The position numbers were made by a program, and so were the translations under genes. From contig NZ_JAMQKB010000019.1 of the NCBI RefSeq assembly GCF_028416575.1, positions 1 through 56,681 on the forward strand: a stretch of DNA of 56,681 nucleotides. Direction: 5' to 3'. Origin of the DNA: Terrihalobacillus insolitus (GTDB lineage: Bacteria > Bacillota > Bacilli > Bacillales > Amphibacillaceae). The stretch's first letter is position 1, and each line of letters begins with the position of its first letter. The notes below the pieces were generated by a model, which did no database searches, was not told the DNA's origin, and saw only the letters and a list, made by a program, of their open reading frames with translations. Of the stretch, positions 17,394-25,225 are shown one piece after another.

Positions 17394-17484
17394 ATTGTTG
17401 AGACTTACAATTTTTTCTTTCGATTCAATGTTTTGAATTCCAATAACATTATTGTAGCGTTGAAAAAATACAGGGGGGGATAAG

Positions 17485-17988
17485 GTGAAAAGAAGATTTT
17501 ATCTATTTTTAATGGTATTTGTTATTACTAATTTGCTAGTAGGCTGTAATAATCCGAAAAGCTTAGAAGATACATTCACAAGTGAACATACAAATAACGA
17601 TATTATAAAGGTCTTGAAGTTTAATGACGAAACCGAAGCAGTTATTCTATACACCTTAAATAAAGATAATAAGGTTAGTGCGGCAGAATACCGTCAGGTG
17701 AACAATAAATGGAAAGGGTCAAGTGACATTTCAGAAAATAACGCTGGAAAATTATCCTTTGGTTTCACTCATCAAGGGGAAAAAAATGAAGAAGTTCTTT
17801 TTGGTAAAATCAATGATCCAAATATTGAAAAGGTCCAAGTGGAAAAATTAAGTGGAGAAGTTTTGAAAGCAACAATTGTAAATCATAACGGCACGTCTTA
17901 TTGGTATTTGGTTTGGACATATGGAACATCAAATTTAATTGGACTTAACAAGGATGGTCAGCGTATTTATAATGCTGAATTTAAATAA
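17485..17988 (+). CDS. Putative lipoprotein, 167 aa
   Basis: GTG start with GGGGGGATAAG upstream. The signal peptide ends in a lipobox LVGC (Cys about residue 21). The rest is polar and beta-rich, with ATIVNHNGTSYWYLVWTYG near the C-terminus, so it is probably exported and anchored to the outer face of the membrane. Function unknown. Confidence 0.75.
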   Translation: MKRRFYLFLMVFVITNLLVGCNNPKSLEDTFTSEHTNNDIIKVLKFNDETEAVILYTLNKDNKVSAAEYRQVNNKWKGSSDISENNAGKLSFGFTHQGEKNEEVLFGKINDPNIEKVQVEKLSGEVLKATIVNHNGTSYWYLVWTYGTSNLIGLNKDGQRIYNAEFK

Positions 17989-18122
17989 ATTTTTAAATTC
18001 ATAAAATTCTTTTTCAACTATTGGATGCTTCCTTTACCACAATAAGTATTTTTGATTCGTTACATGAACGGCTTGATATGATATTATAAAAACAAGGATA
18101 TAAATGGTGGTGATTTATTAGT

Positions 18123-18282
18123 ATGGGAAAAATTCAATCTTCAGAAGAGCTTATGAAATATATTTCGAATATGAATAGTGATAACTCTGTATTCCAGTTT
18201 TCTATTCTTGGCAAAGGAAAACTTACACTTGATTGAGAATGATGTTGTTATCTTAGCTATCCTTTTTCCTGGTGAAAACTAA
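18123..18282 (+). pseudogene. Small gene broken by a frameshift
   Basis: It starts ATG with GGTGGTGA upstream and reads MGKIQSSEELMKYISNMNSD...GKGKLTLD, then stops at 18234. The next frame continues sensibly as ENDVVILAILFPGEN and a stop at 18280. A short deletion has joined the two ends of what was probably a longer small protein. Family not recognised. Confidence 0.5.
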
Positions 18283-18375
18283 ATAAAACTTATATATGAA
18301 ATCATTTGACCATTACAATTAGTTATGGTCTTTTCTTATGAAAATTTATTGTCAACTATTTGTAAAGATGATGTT

Positions 18376-18424
18376 TTGTGAAGGTGTACACTTAAACTAA
18401 AAAGGATGCGATTGTTAAATAAGG
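18376..18424 (+). repeat. Cassette-spacing repeat, copy c
   Basis: TTGTGAAGGTGT...ACTTAAACTAA, then a divergent GATTGTTAAATAAGG tail. It precedes the DUF5412 gene. Confidence 0.55.
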
Positions 18425-18512
18425 AATTTCACTTTTCACTAAAGGATCGGAATAGTTAATTATAAGGGCTAAAGTGATAATTATAAGAGAACTTCTAAGG
18501 GGAGATGATTTG

Positions 18513-19034
18513 TTGGAAAGAAAATACAATTTATGGTCATTCTTTTTATGTCTATTATCCTTATTGGTTTCATTACATTCTATATATGCTTTTAATAACC
18601 AAACTTGGTCAGTATCACCGCCTGTTTCTATTTTATGGTTACTTACAGTTATTGCTTTTGTTATGGGGATTGTAGGATTTAAGGACAAAAGAAGCAGGGG
18701 GGCAAGATGGAGAAGTTGGCTGACGGTCTTAGTGACATTCTCTCTTTCAGCAGTTCTTATATTAGGGATAGCAGTGAATACATTTACGAGAGAACCCATT
18801 AAAACTATAAAGTCACCCGATTCTAAAATCACTATCGACTTTTATACTGTAAATGGCGGAGCTGCTACCTCCATTGGTGTATTAGGAATAGTAAATGGCC
18901 CCCTTTGGTTTAAGAAAAATATCTATGATGATAACAATATGCACAAAGCAGATGTCGAATGGACAAATAACCATACCATCATAATTAACAACCATGCTTT
19001 GGACTTGAATAAAGGGGAAACTTTTTCGGATTAA
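18513..19034 (+). CDS. DUF5412 family membrane protein
   Basis: A 173-aa protein with three hydrophobic segments (about 5-25, 38-55, 66-90) and a polar extracytoplasmic domain: SPDSKITIDFYTVNGGAATS, then ADVEWTNNHTIIINNHALDL. This C-terminal pattern is typical of DUF5412. The start is TTG at 18513, 8 nt after AGGGGAG, rather than an in-frame ATA-rich start at 18474. Function unknown. Confidence 0.75.
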   Translation: MERKYNLWSFFLCLLSLLVSLHSIYAFNNQTWSVSPPVSILWLLTVIAFVMGIVGFKDKRSRGARWRSWLTVLVTFSLSAVLILGIAVNTFTREPIKTIKSPDSKITIDFYTVNGGAATSIGVLGIVNGPLWFKKNIYDDNNMHKADVEWTNNHTIIINNHALDLNKGETFSD

Positions 19035-19043
19035 CAAATTCTT

Positions 19044-19131
19044 ATTGTGCTAACGGGTAGCGTTGACCCAAGAAGGGATTGATGATTTTTTGTTGAAGTT
19101 ATTGTACTAACGAAGCATAGTGTTCAATAAA
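19044..19131 (+). repeat. Cassette-spacing repeat, copies d1 and d2 in tandem
   Basis: Two degenerate copies: TATTGTGCTAACGGGTAGCG...AAGAAGG and TATTGTACTAACGAAGC...AATAAAG. They fill most of the gap between DUF5412 and the next small gene. Confidence 0.45.
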
Positions 19132-19181
19132 GCGTATGAAATCTTACTGTAGAAGGAATTTGAAATATTGGAGGGTTTTTT

Positions 19182-19364
19182 ATGGTGGGTATCGGTCTTT
19201 CTATTTTTTTATATTTAGTTGGTTTATTTATACTGTATATCGTTATAGAAACAGCAGTCAGGAGAGGTATCAACAGTTCAATAATTGGTCGATATATTGA
19301 GGATAAGTATGATATTAAAAAAAATAAAAAATCCTTTTTAGATGATGATTTAGACAATGATTAG
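19182..19364 (+). CDS. 60-aa single-pass membrane protein
   Basis: One N-terminal helix (IGLSIFLYLVGLFILYIVI) followed by a basic then acidic tail ending DDDLDND. The ribosome site GGAGGG is 7 nt before the ATG. Function unknown. Confidence 0.65.
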   Translation: MVGIGLSIFLYLVGLFILYIVIETAVRRGINSSIIGRYIEDKYDIKKNKKSFLDDDLDND

Positions 19365-19496
19365 AAAATAACTTCTTCAACTATTGGGATGCTTATCTTC
19401 AATAAGGATTTGCACCTTTGTTGAGCTAATCAGTGTTATTCCACCCTTACATTTTCATGGTACAATATAAGTAAATATTTCTGGAGGTGAGTCGTT

Positions 19497-19754
19497 ATGA
19501 AGTGGGAAGATGTGTGCCAAGCGTTTCCAGACCAATGGGTGTTAATAGAAGCTGTACAAGCACATACAAATGAGGAAAGTGAGCGTATTTTAGATGAGAT
19601 TGCCCCTCTGAAGAAATTTGCTAATTCTCCAGAGGCGATGAAGGGATATCAAGAAATTCATAGAGAAGAACCTAATCGAGAATTATATGTTCTTCATACT
19701 AGCCGTAAAAAGCCTAATATCATTGAGAAAAAATGGGTAGGTGTTAGGAGATAG
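19497..19754 (+). CDS. Small protein paired with a retropepsin-like gene
   Basis: An 85-aa protein (MKWEDVCQAFPDQWVLIEA...RELYVLHTSRKK), with GGAGGTGAG before the ATG. Its stop overlaps the GTG of the following aspartic-protease-like gene by one base. A decayed paralogue of the same two-gene unit lies at 22340-22704, so the pair behaves as a unit. Function unknown. Confidence 0.75.
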   Translation: MKWEDVCQAFPDQWVLIEAVQAHTNEESERILDEIAPLKKFANSPEAMKGYQEIHREEPNRELYVLHTSRKKPNIIEKKWVGVRR

Positions 19755-20140
19755 TGAAAAAACTAATTATTGAAGATGGTTTATTGCTTACGGATATGGA
19801 ACTAACATTTAACGGACAATTGCTTCATTTTAAACGTGTTTTAGTCGATACTGGCTCAGGAAGTACAGTTGTATCAACTGACTTAGCAGAGTCAATAGGG
19901 ATTGTAGCAGAAGAAAATGATATGATATATCGTATAAGTGGAGTTGGGGGATCAGAGTTTGTCTACTCTAAAACGGTTGATTCAGTAAAAATTGGAAATA
20001 TGCAAACAGAAGGTTTTGCTTTAGAAATAGGTCCAATGAATTACGGATTTGATTTGGATGGTATCATTGGATTGGACTTATTACAAAAATTGAAAGCAGT
20101 TATAAATATAGACGAATTATTATTACAGTCAAATTGCTAA
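19754..20140 (+). CDS. Retropepsin-like aspartic protease domain protein
   Basis: A 128-aa single-domain protein with the aspartic protease motif VDTGSGSTVVS (Asp about residue 32), a flap-like region, and a second hydrophobic-hydrophobic-Gly motif GIIGLDLL near residue 113. Retropepsins act as dimers, each chain giving one catalytic Asp. GTG start overlapping the upstream stop. The substrate is unknown; cleavage of the upstream partner is possible but unproven. Confidence 0.8.
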   Translation: MKKLIIEDGLLLTDMELTFNGQLLHFKRVLVDTGSGSTVVSTDLAESIGIVAEENDMIYRISGVGGSEFVYSKTVDSVKIGNMQTEGFALEIGPMNYGFDLDGIIGLDLLQKLKAVINIDELLLQSNC

Positions 20141-20216
20141 TGGCAAGTATATTAGGTGCACTTCTATACTTGCTGTTTTTTTATGTTACAGCTTTAATGT
20201 AAGGGGCAATTAAATT

Positions 20217-20264
20217 TTGTGAAGACTTTCACTTAAAGTAACGGGGGCAAGATTGAAACAAGGA
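20217..20264 (+). repeat. Cassette-spacing repeat, copy e
   Basis: TTGTGAAGACTTTCACTTAA, then AGTAACGGGGGC. It lies between the retropepsin gene and the next broken gene. Confidence 0.55.
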
Positions 20265-20339
20265 GTTGTCGTTTCAACGGCTCCTGTACTCTTATTCAAG
20301 TAATGCTTTTTTAGTAGAAAAATAATTAGGGGGGATTAA

Positions 20340-20911
20340 GTGAATAAAAAAAGTTTATTATTATATGTGTGCATTACGATTTTAATTACTATGGGTTGGC
20401 TTTCCTATCAAAAAGCCACTGATGATACTTATGAGGGGATGTCTATTATTCCAGAACAACACAAAGATATTCCTTTGTATAAGGGGTTGAAACCAACTCA
20501 AAATGAATATGTAATAAGGGGAAACCATTGGGAAAAATTTATGATTTTTATATGAGTAAACTTCCTACCCTTGGTTGGGAAGTTGAGTATGTACAATCAG
20601 CTTTAGATGATAACGATAATGAAAACGATTGGTCTGGTTTTTATTCTCATTGGAGAAAAGAAGGTTTTGATGGTGAGTTGCTGATATCAGCAAGTTATAA
20701 TCAGTTTGAAGAAGAAACAGAAGTTATGTTTGATAAAACTCCTATATATAAATCAACCTCTTGGGTTGAAGAGCTTCCAAAAAGCATTTGTATCTACGAA
20801 ACTTTAAACGATGAGAAGTGTTTTGAAATAAACGATAAATCTAAGATTAAAGAGATAAAATTACTTACTCAACTTTCGCAGCTAAAAACCATTTGTAATC
20901 CCTTGATATAA
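20340..20911 (+). pseudogene. Membrane-anchored protein gene with a one-base frameshift
   Basis: The first frame encodes a signal anchor (NKKSLLLYVCITILITMGWL) and continues to NHWEK, then runs into a stop at 20553. The next frame (from 20528) continues naturally as IYDFYMSKLPTLGWEVEYV to 20911. Adding one A to the AAAAA run near 20534 restores a single ~190-aa protein. GTG start with AGGGGGG. Family not recognised. Confidence 0.7.
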
Positions 20912-21011
20912 CTGAGATCTCCCAAGAAATAATATTAAAAAAACACACAAAAATACATCCCGATTTGGTAAAATATAGTTAGGACAACCATAACCAGAAA
21001 GGGATGTATTT

Positions 21012-21128
21012 ATGGCTACTATTTTACCAGATTCTGAATCCAAAAACGAGGCTCATTCTTATATTTCGCATTTTTTCAAGGAAAATAAACTAGGGACACT
21101 ATTAAATCAATCGAACATTCGAAATTAA
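21012..21128 (+). pseudogene. N-terminal remnant of an IS4-type transposase
   Basis: 38 codons (ATILPDSESKNEAHSYISHF, then FKENKLGTLL) resemble the N-terminus of IS4-family transposases common in bacilli. An AT-rich leader with a possible IS end lies just upstream. The rest of the element is absent. Confidence 0.45.
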
Positions 21129-21234
21129 TGAAAATATATTTTTAAAGGAATTATTTACTTTTTTATCGAAATAGGGACTTATTAAAGTAAAAGAAGGACT
21201 TAAAGGATTGATTATTTTGAAAAGAGGTGTATTT

Positions 21235-21750
21235 ATGCGAAAGGTTGAGGTTCTGCCCCATCAAGCAGAATGGTCTAAGATGTTTCGAGAAGAGAGTAAA
21301 AGAATTAAAAATGTATTTGAAGAGGAGATTTTAAATATATTTCATATTGGGAGTACAGCAATACCAAATATAAATGCTAAACCAGTAATTGATATTATGG
21401 TTGAAGTCATTAACATTGAAAATGTTAATAATTTTAATAACGATATGGAGCAGTTAGGTTATGAAGTTCTTGGTGAAAACGGGATTTCAAGGAGACGTTT
21501 TTTTAGAAAGGGTGGTGACAATAGGACTCATCACGTTCACATTTTTGAACAAGGAAATGAGGAAATTAGTCGTCATCTAACATTTAGAGATTATATGATA
21601 GCACATCCAGAAGAGGCTGTGAAATACAGTCAATTAAAACAAAACTTGGCTGGAAAATTCCCTAATAACATTGAAAAATATATAGAAGGAAAAAACCATT
21701 TTATAAAAGAGATTGATAATAAAGCAGAAAAGTGGAGAAGGAATCGGTAA
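21235..21750 (+). CDS. GrpB family (UPF0157) protein
   Basis: A 171-aa protein with the nucleotidyltransferase-like GrpB motifs: FHIGSTAIPNINAKPVIDIMV (about 35-55), HHVHIFEQGN and HLTFRDYMIAHPE. The fold is that of polymerase-beta-type nucleotidyltransferases; the substrate is not established. AAGAGGTG lies 6 nt before ATG 21235. Confidence 0.88.
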   Translation: MRKVEVLPHQAEWSKMFREESKRIKNVFEEEILNIFHIGSTAIPNINAKPVIDIMVEVINIENVNNFNNDMEQLGYEVLGENGISRRRFFRKGGDNRTHHVHIFEQGNEEISRHLTFRDYMIAHPEEAVKYSQLKQNLAGKFPNNIEKYIEGKNHFIKEIDNKAEKWRRNR

Positions 21751-21818
21751 TTAAACTAAGGGTGACGATTACTAAACAATTTTTTTCGCTAACAAAGCAG
21801 GTTAGTGGAGGAAGGAGT
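21750..21818 (+). repeat. Cassette-spacing repeat, copy f (double)
   Basis: ATTAAACTAAGGGTGACGA, and then CGCTAACAAAGCAGGTTAGTGGAGGAAGG. The second half keeps the CTAAC...GTTAG hairpin. Confidence 0.45.
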
Positions 21819-21890
21819 TTATATTTAAGATGTTGAATCTTATATAAAAGATAATCAAAAATTTAAAATGATAATTGGCGGTGCGATTTT

Positions 21891-22262
21891 ATGATTCTTG
21901 GTTTACATCATGCTCAGATAACTATTCCAAAAGAAGCTGAAGAAGAGGGAAAAAAGTTTTATTGTGGGCTTCTCGGTCTACCTGAGAAAGAAAAGCCCAA
22001 ATCACTAAAAGGACGTGGAGGATTCTGGTTAAAAGTCGGAGATAGAGATGTACATATAGGTGCAGAAGATGGTTTTGACCGATTAAAAACAAAAGCTCAT
22101 TTAGCTTATCAAGTAGAGGATATATCATACTGGAGAAATATGTTAGAACAAAATAACATTCAGATAATTGAAGGGGTACCAATACCGGGTTTTGAACGTT
22201 TTGAGTTCAGAGACCCATTCGGAAACAGAGTGGAAATGATTCAAGATTTAGGGATGTCCTAA
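21891..22262 (+). CDS. VOC/glyoxalase-fold protein
   Basis: A 123-aa VOC protein: GLHHAQITIPKEAEEEGKKF with the first metal-ligand His, GGFWLKVGDRDVHIGAED, and FEFRDPFGNRVEMIQ with the C-terminal ligand Glu. Probably metal-dependent, similar to small glyoxalase or fosfomycin-resistance-like proteins. The substrate cannot be told from sequence. Confidence 0.85.
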   Translation: MILGLHHAQITIPKEAEEEGKKFYCGLLGLPEKEKPKSLKGRGGFWLKVGDRDVHIGAEDGFDRLKTKAHLAYQVEDISYWRNMLEQNNIQIIEGVPIPGFERFEFRDPFGNRVEMIQDLGMS

Positions 22263-22339
22263 ACTCTATTTCTTAACTCTATTTCTTATTCTACAAGCGG
22301 GGTAACCAGTATAATTAAAGGAAAAGGAGGAATGCGAAG

Positions 22340-22704
22340 ATGAAGTGGTGAGAAGTCAGAGAGTTATTCACAAATCAATTTCTTTTAGTTTCAATTTTGG
22401 ATTATCATGAAGAAGGTGATAAGAAAATTGTTGATGAAGTAGCACCAATACGCCCAATTGCAGACGAAGATGCTAATAAAGAGTTTTTTAAAGCAGAAGA
22501 AGAAACAGTTGTGTATCATACCTCAAATGAAGAGTTTGTTATTCATATTCGTAGAGATCCCCTGATGAAAGTGAGATGAATTTAATGAAACTTTCATATG
22601 ATGGACAACTTATTACAACTTCTTTAATTGTGACTTATGTACTAAAACAATATCGATTTATTGTGGATATGGATAAGTTAGAGCTATATCCCTCAACTTT
22701 TTAG
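22340..22704 (+). pseudogene. Decayed second copy of the small-protein/retropepsin pair
   Basis: The first part starts MKW then TGA, and continues in frame as EVRELFTNQFLLVSILDYHEEG...YHTSNEEFVIHIRR, matching the pattern of the gene at 19497. At 22576 an ATG overlapping its stop begins a 42-aa ORF. This keeps only the N-terminus (MKLSYDGQLITTSLIV) and C-terminus (YRFIVDMDKLELYP) of the retropepsin-like partner, with the catalytic DTG region deleted. AAAGGAGG precedes the first ATG. Confidence 0.75.
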
Positions 22705-22706
22705 TT

Positions 22707-22738
22707 AAAGATTTAGATTTTACTTCTAATCTTTTTTT
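22707..22738 (+). terminator. Probable terminator
   Basis: AAGATTTAGA and TCTAATCTT arms followed by seven T, directly after the decayed pair. Confidence 0.65.
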
Positions 22739-22831
22739 ATGGTAAATTCAATAGTCGTTGCAAATTTTTTAACTTAAACTATAGGGTGCCTTTTTGGGAA
22801 ATCAGGCCGATATTTGAGTGTCCGAAACATC

Positions 22832-22914
22832 GCTTCTGAGTAAGGATTATCTTTACTCATTGATACTTTCTCCACGGTAAGTGAACTACTTACGCTATCA
22901 GAAGAGGTTTTTTA
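22832..22914 (+). other. Possible structured RNA with a T-tail at the island border
   Basis: The outer stem CTTCTGA (22833-22839) with TCAGAAG (22898-22904) encloses GTAA/TTAC and GTAAGT-GAACT-ACTTAC stems. The element ends in GAGGTTTTTT. Its 3' half (22866-22914) is the inverted match of 13255-13301. It could be an ncRNA or a complex terminator. Confidence 0.4.
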
Positions 22915-22918
22915 AAGA

Positions 22919-22990
22919 AGTTGTTCAAAAAGTCACCAAATGATAAGATCTGCTTGCTTCTAATTCGGCGACATTTTGAACACGAACTTG
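22919..22990. repeat. Dispersed repeat, TTCAAAAAGTC family, copy 2
   Basis: TTGTTCAAAAAGTCACC...AATTCGGCGACATTTTGAACACG. It has imperfect terminal inverted repeats and is a shortened form of the copy at 32584. Confidence 0.65.
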
Positions 22991-23017
22991 TAGTCAAAGG
23001 AGTCATTTTATTTTAAT

Positions 23018-24184
23018 TTATAGTGAAGCACGAAAAATCGCTTTGGAATCCTCTATATTTAGTTTATTAAAATTGCCGTATTCTGGGCGAGCAATGACGG
23101 TCTTTTGAGCCATCTCATCTATACTGTCTTCATTAATATCATAATCAGCTAGTCGGGAAGGTGCACCGATGCTATCCCAAAATGCACGGAGTTTTTCTAT
23201 GCCTTGTAGTGCTGTTTCTCGATCTGATTTTCCTTCTGGATCAATATCAAAAACGCGGACAGCAAGCTGTTTGAAGCGTTCAACGTTTTCATCCAAAGAA
23301 TATTTCATCCAGTTTGGAAACAAAATTGCTAGCCCACCACCATGCGGTATATCATGTACAGCTGAGACAGCATGCTCTAGGTTGTGAGTTGCCCAGTCAC
23401 CATGATAGCCCATGTTGAACATTCCATTTAATGCCATTGTCCCATTATACATAATCGTCGCACGATAATCATAATTTTCAGGATCCTCAAGAAGCTTTGG
23501 GGCTGTTTCCATTACGGTTTGTAATGCTCCTTCACACATTCTATCCTGTAGTAACGTATTTGGTGTGTGATGAAAATAATGTTCAAGGACGTGGGACATC
23601 ATATCAACGATCCCGTATACAGTTTGATTTCTTGGGACGGAATACGTGTGAACTGGATCTAGAATAGAAAATTTGGGAAAAGTATATGGTGTACCCCAAC
23701 CGTGTTTTTCGTTTGTTTCCCAGTTCGTAATAACAGAGCCAGCATTCATTTCAGAGCCTGTTGCGGCTAGGGTTAATACCGTTCCAAATGGTAACGCGTC
23801 GTTTGCCTCCGCCTTTTTTGTAACGATATCCCAAATGTCTTCGTCCGTTTTTGCGCCTGTTGCAATGGCCTTTGTACAGTCAATTGTACTTCCACCGCCA
23901 ACAGCTAGAAGAAATTCAATTCCTTCTTGTTTACATATATTGATGCCTTTTCTGGCAGTTGTAACACGTGGGTTAGGTTCGACTCCAGAAAGTTCAAAGA
24001 CCTCCGCGTTCATATCAGCTAAATATGCTAACACTTGATCATAAAGACCGTTTCGTTTAATGCTTCCACCACCATAAACAACTAACACTTTGCTTCCGTA
24101 CTGTGGAACTTCCTCTTTCAATTTATCTAGCTGACCTTTTCCAAAAATTAATTTTGTAGGGTTGTAATATGTAAAGTTTTCCAT
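23018..24184 (-). CDS. Iron-containing alcohol dehydrogenase (YugJ/BdhA type)
   Basis: A 388-aa family III dehydrogenase resembling NADPH-dependent butanol dehydrogenases. Visible: [15 protein letters not shown], the cofactor loop [26 protein letters not shown], and the metal-binding histidines and Asp in [14 protein letters not shown] and [18 protein letters not shown]. Cytoplasmic; it probably reduces aldehydes to alcohols. The ATG at 24184 has GGAGGCGA upstream. Confidence 0.93.
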   Translation of the reverse strand: MENFTYYNPTKLIFGKGQLDKLKEEVPQYGSKVLVVYGGGSIKRNGLYDQVLAYLADMNAEVFELSGVEPNPRVTTARKGINICKQEGIEFLLAVGGGSTIDCTKAIATGAKTDEDIWDIVTKKAEANDALPFGTVLTLAATGSEMNAGSVITNWETNEKHGWGTPYTFPKFSILDPVHTYSVPRNQTVYGIVDMMSHVLEHYFHHTPNTLLQDRMCEGALQTVMETAPKLLEDPENYDYRATIMYNGTMALNGMFNMGYHGDWATHNLEHAVSAVHDIPHGGGLAILFPNWMKYSLDENVERFKQLAVRVFDIDPEGKSDRETALQGIEKLRAFWDSIGAPSRLADYDINEDSIDEMAQKTVIARPEYGNFNKLNIEDSKAIFRASL

Positions 24185-24278
24185 AGGTGAAATCGCCTCC
24201 TTTGTTTATCATGAAGAAAAATGTGTATCATGTAAAGTATTTGATACAAGGAAAAGAACAATACGCCCACCTCACATT

Positions 24279-24665
24279 CCGCGAAACCCGTCAATACCAC
24301 AGTTTTTGGCCAAATAAGGGCCTCTCAGTCCGCTAAATTTTTTATGCGGACTCAGAGACCCTTATTTTCGAAAAATAGCCTGTTTTCTTTGGTTAAGCGG
24401 ACTGAGAGGCCGTTATTTGCTATAAATGTGCTTATATTGGCTGGCTTTTCGGCAATTAACGGCCTCTGAGTCCGCGAAACCCGTCAATACCACGGTTTTT
24501 GGCCAAATAGCGGCCTCTCAGTCCGCTAAATTTTTTATGCGGACTCAGAGACCCTTATTTTCGAAAAATAGCCTGTTTTCTTTGGTTAAGCGGACTGAGA
24601 GGCCGCTATTTGCTATAAATGTGCTTATATTGGCTGGCTTTTCGGCAATTAACGGCTGGCCTCTC
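24279..24665. repeat. 193-bp tandem duplication with internal inverted repeats
   Basis: Two nearly identical 193-bp units begin at about 24281 and 24474 (GCGAAACCCGTCAATACCAC). Each holds inverted motifs GGCCTCTCAGTCCGCT and AGCGGACTGAGAGGCC around GCGGACTCAGAGACCC. They differ at only a few bases. This occupies most of the 576-bp gap; no gene is supported in it. Confidence 0.85.
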
Positions 24666-24760
24666 AGTTCACCTCCTTGGGGATCAACCATTTCTGATCT
24701 TGCAAAAAAAATGCCCCGATAACAGCTGGATTACCAACCGTCGGGACAAGACTTGTATTA

Positions 24761-25225
24761 TTATTTTCCCATTCCACGTAGAAACTTTAGTAGCATTGTG
24801 ATACTTCGGTTAATCTCTGGATCCTTTAATGCTTTAAAAAGTTCCATATACGATGTTTTTTCGGAATCCTCCATTGTACTTGCTACTTCCATTCCGTGAT
24901 TCAACTTCTCGGAGAAGTATTGAATTTCATCAACATTTAATTCACCAGCAAAAAAGAATAATTTACTAAGATTCTCTAACGTAGCGGAATATTGTGGTTT
25001 GTTTAGCTCACCCATCACATTTTCTAGCGCTTCCTCTTTGTGCTTCACAAAGGCATTCACCATATCCAATGTTCCACTCTTGTTGATTGTTGCTAATAAG
25101 TCAATGCCTTTTAAAATAGCTTCCTTGTTATCGCTGACTGCCTTTGTAACCTCATCCAAATTTTGTTTGTGGACATCCGCTTCTGAAAGCTCCATTCGCT
25201 TTATATCTGAAATTGGACTAGCCAT
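24761..25225 (-). CDS. DUF1641 protein (YrhD/YjgD type), formate dehydrogenase partner
   Basis: A 154-aa protein, mostly helical, with the DUF1641 core ([20 protein letters not shown], then [20 protein letters not shown]). It overlaps the formate dehydrogenase gene by 8 bp, the arrangement of B. subtilis yrhE-yrhD and yjgC-yjgD. Its role is not established; it may be an accessory subunit of the dehydrogenase. Confidence 0.88.
   Translation of the reverse strand: MASPISDIKRMELSEADVHKQNLDEVTKAVSDNKEAILKGIDLLATINKSGTLDMVNAFVKHKEEALENVMGELNKPQYSATLENLSKLFFFAGELNVDEIQYFSEKLNHGMEVASTMEDSEKTSYMELFKALKDPEINRSITMLLKFLRGMGK

Noticed and set aside
13480..22800. True integron attC sites
   Set aside because: No integron-integrase-like gene and no R/L box organisation. 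The repeats are shorter and lie in a Gram-positive island, so only a cassette-like analogy is claimed.
24426..24801. Two overlapping ORFs with the same N-terminus (MCLYWLAFRQLTA)
   Set aside because: They are translations of the two copies of the 193-bp repeat, not genes.
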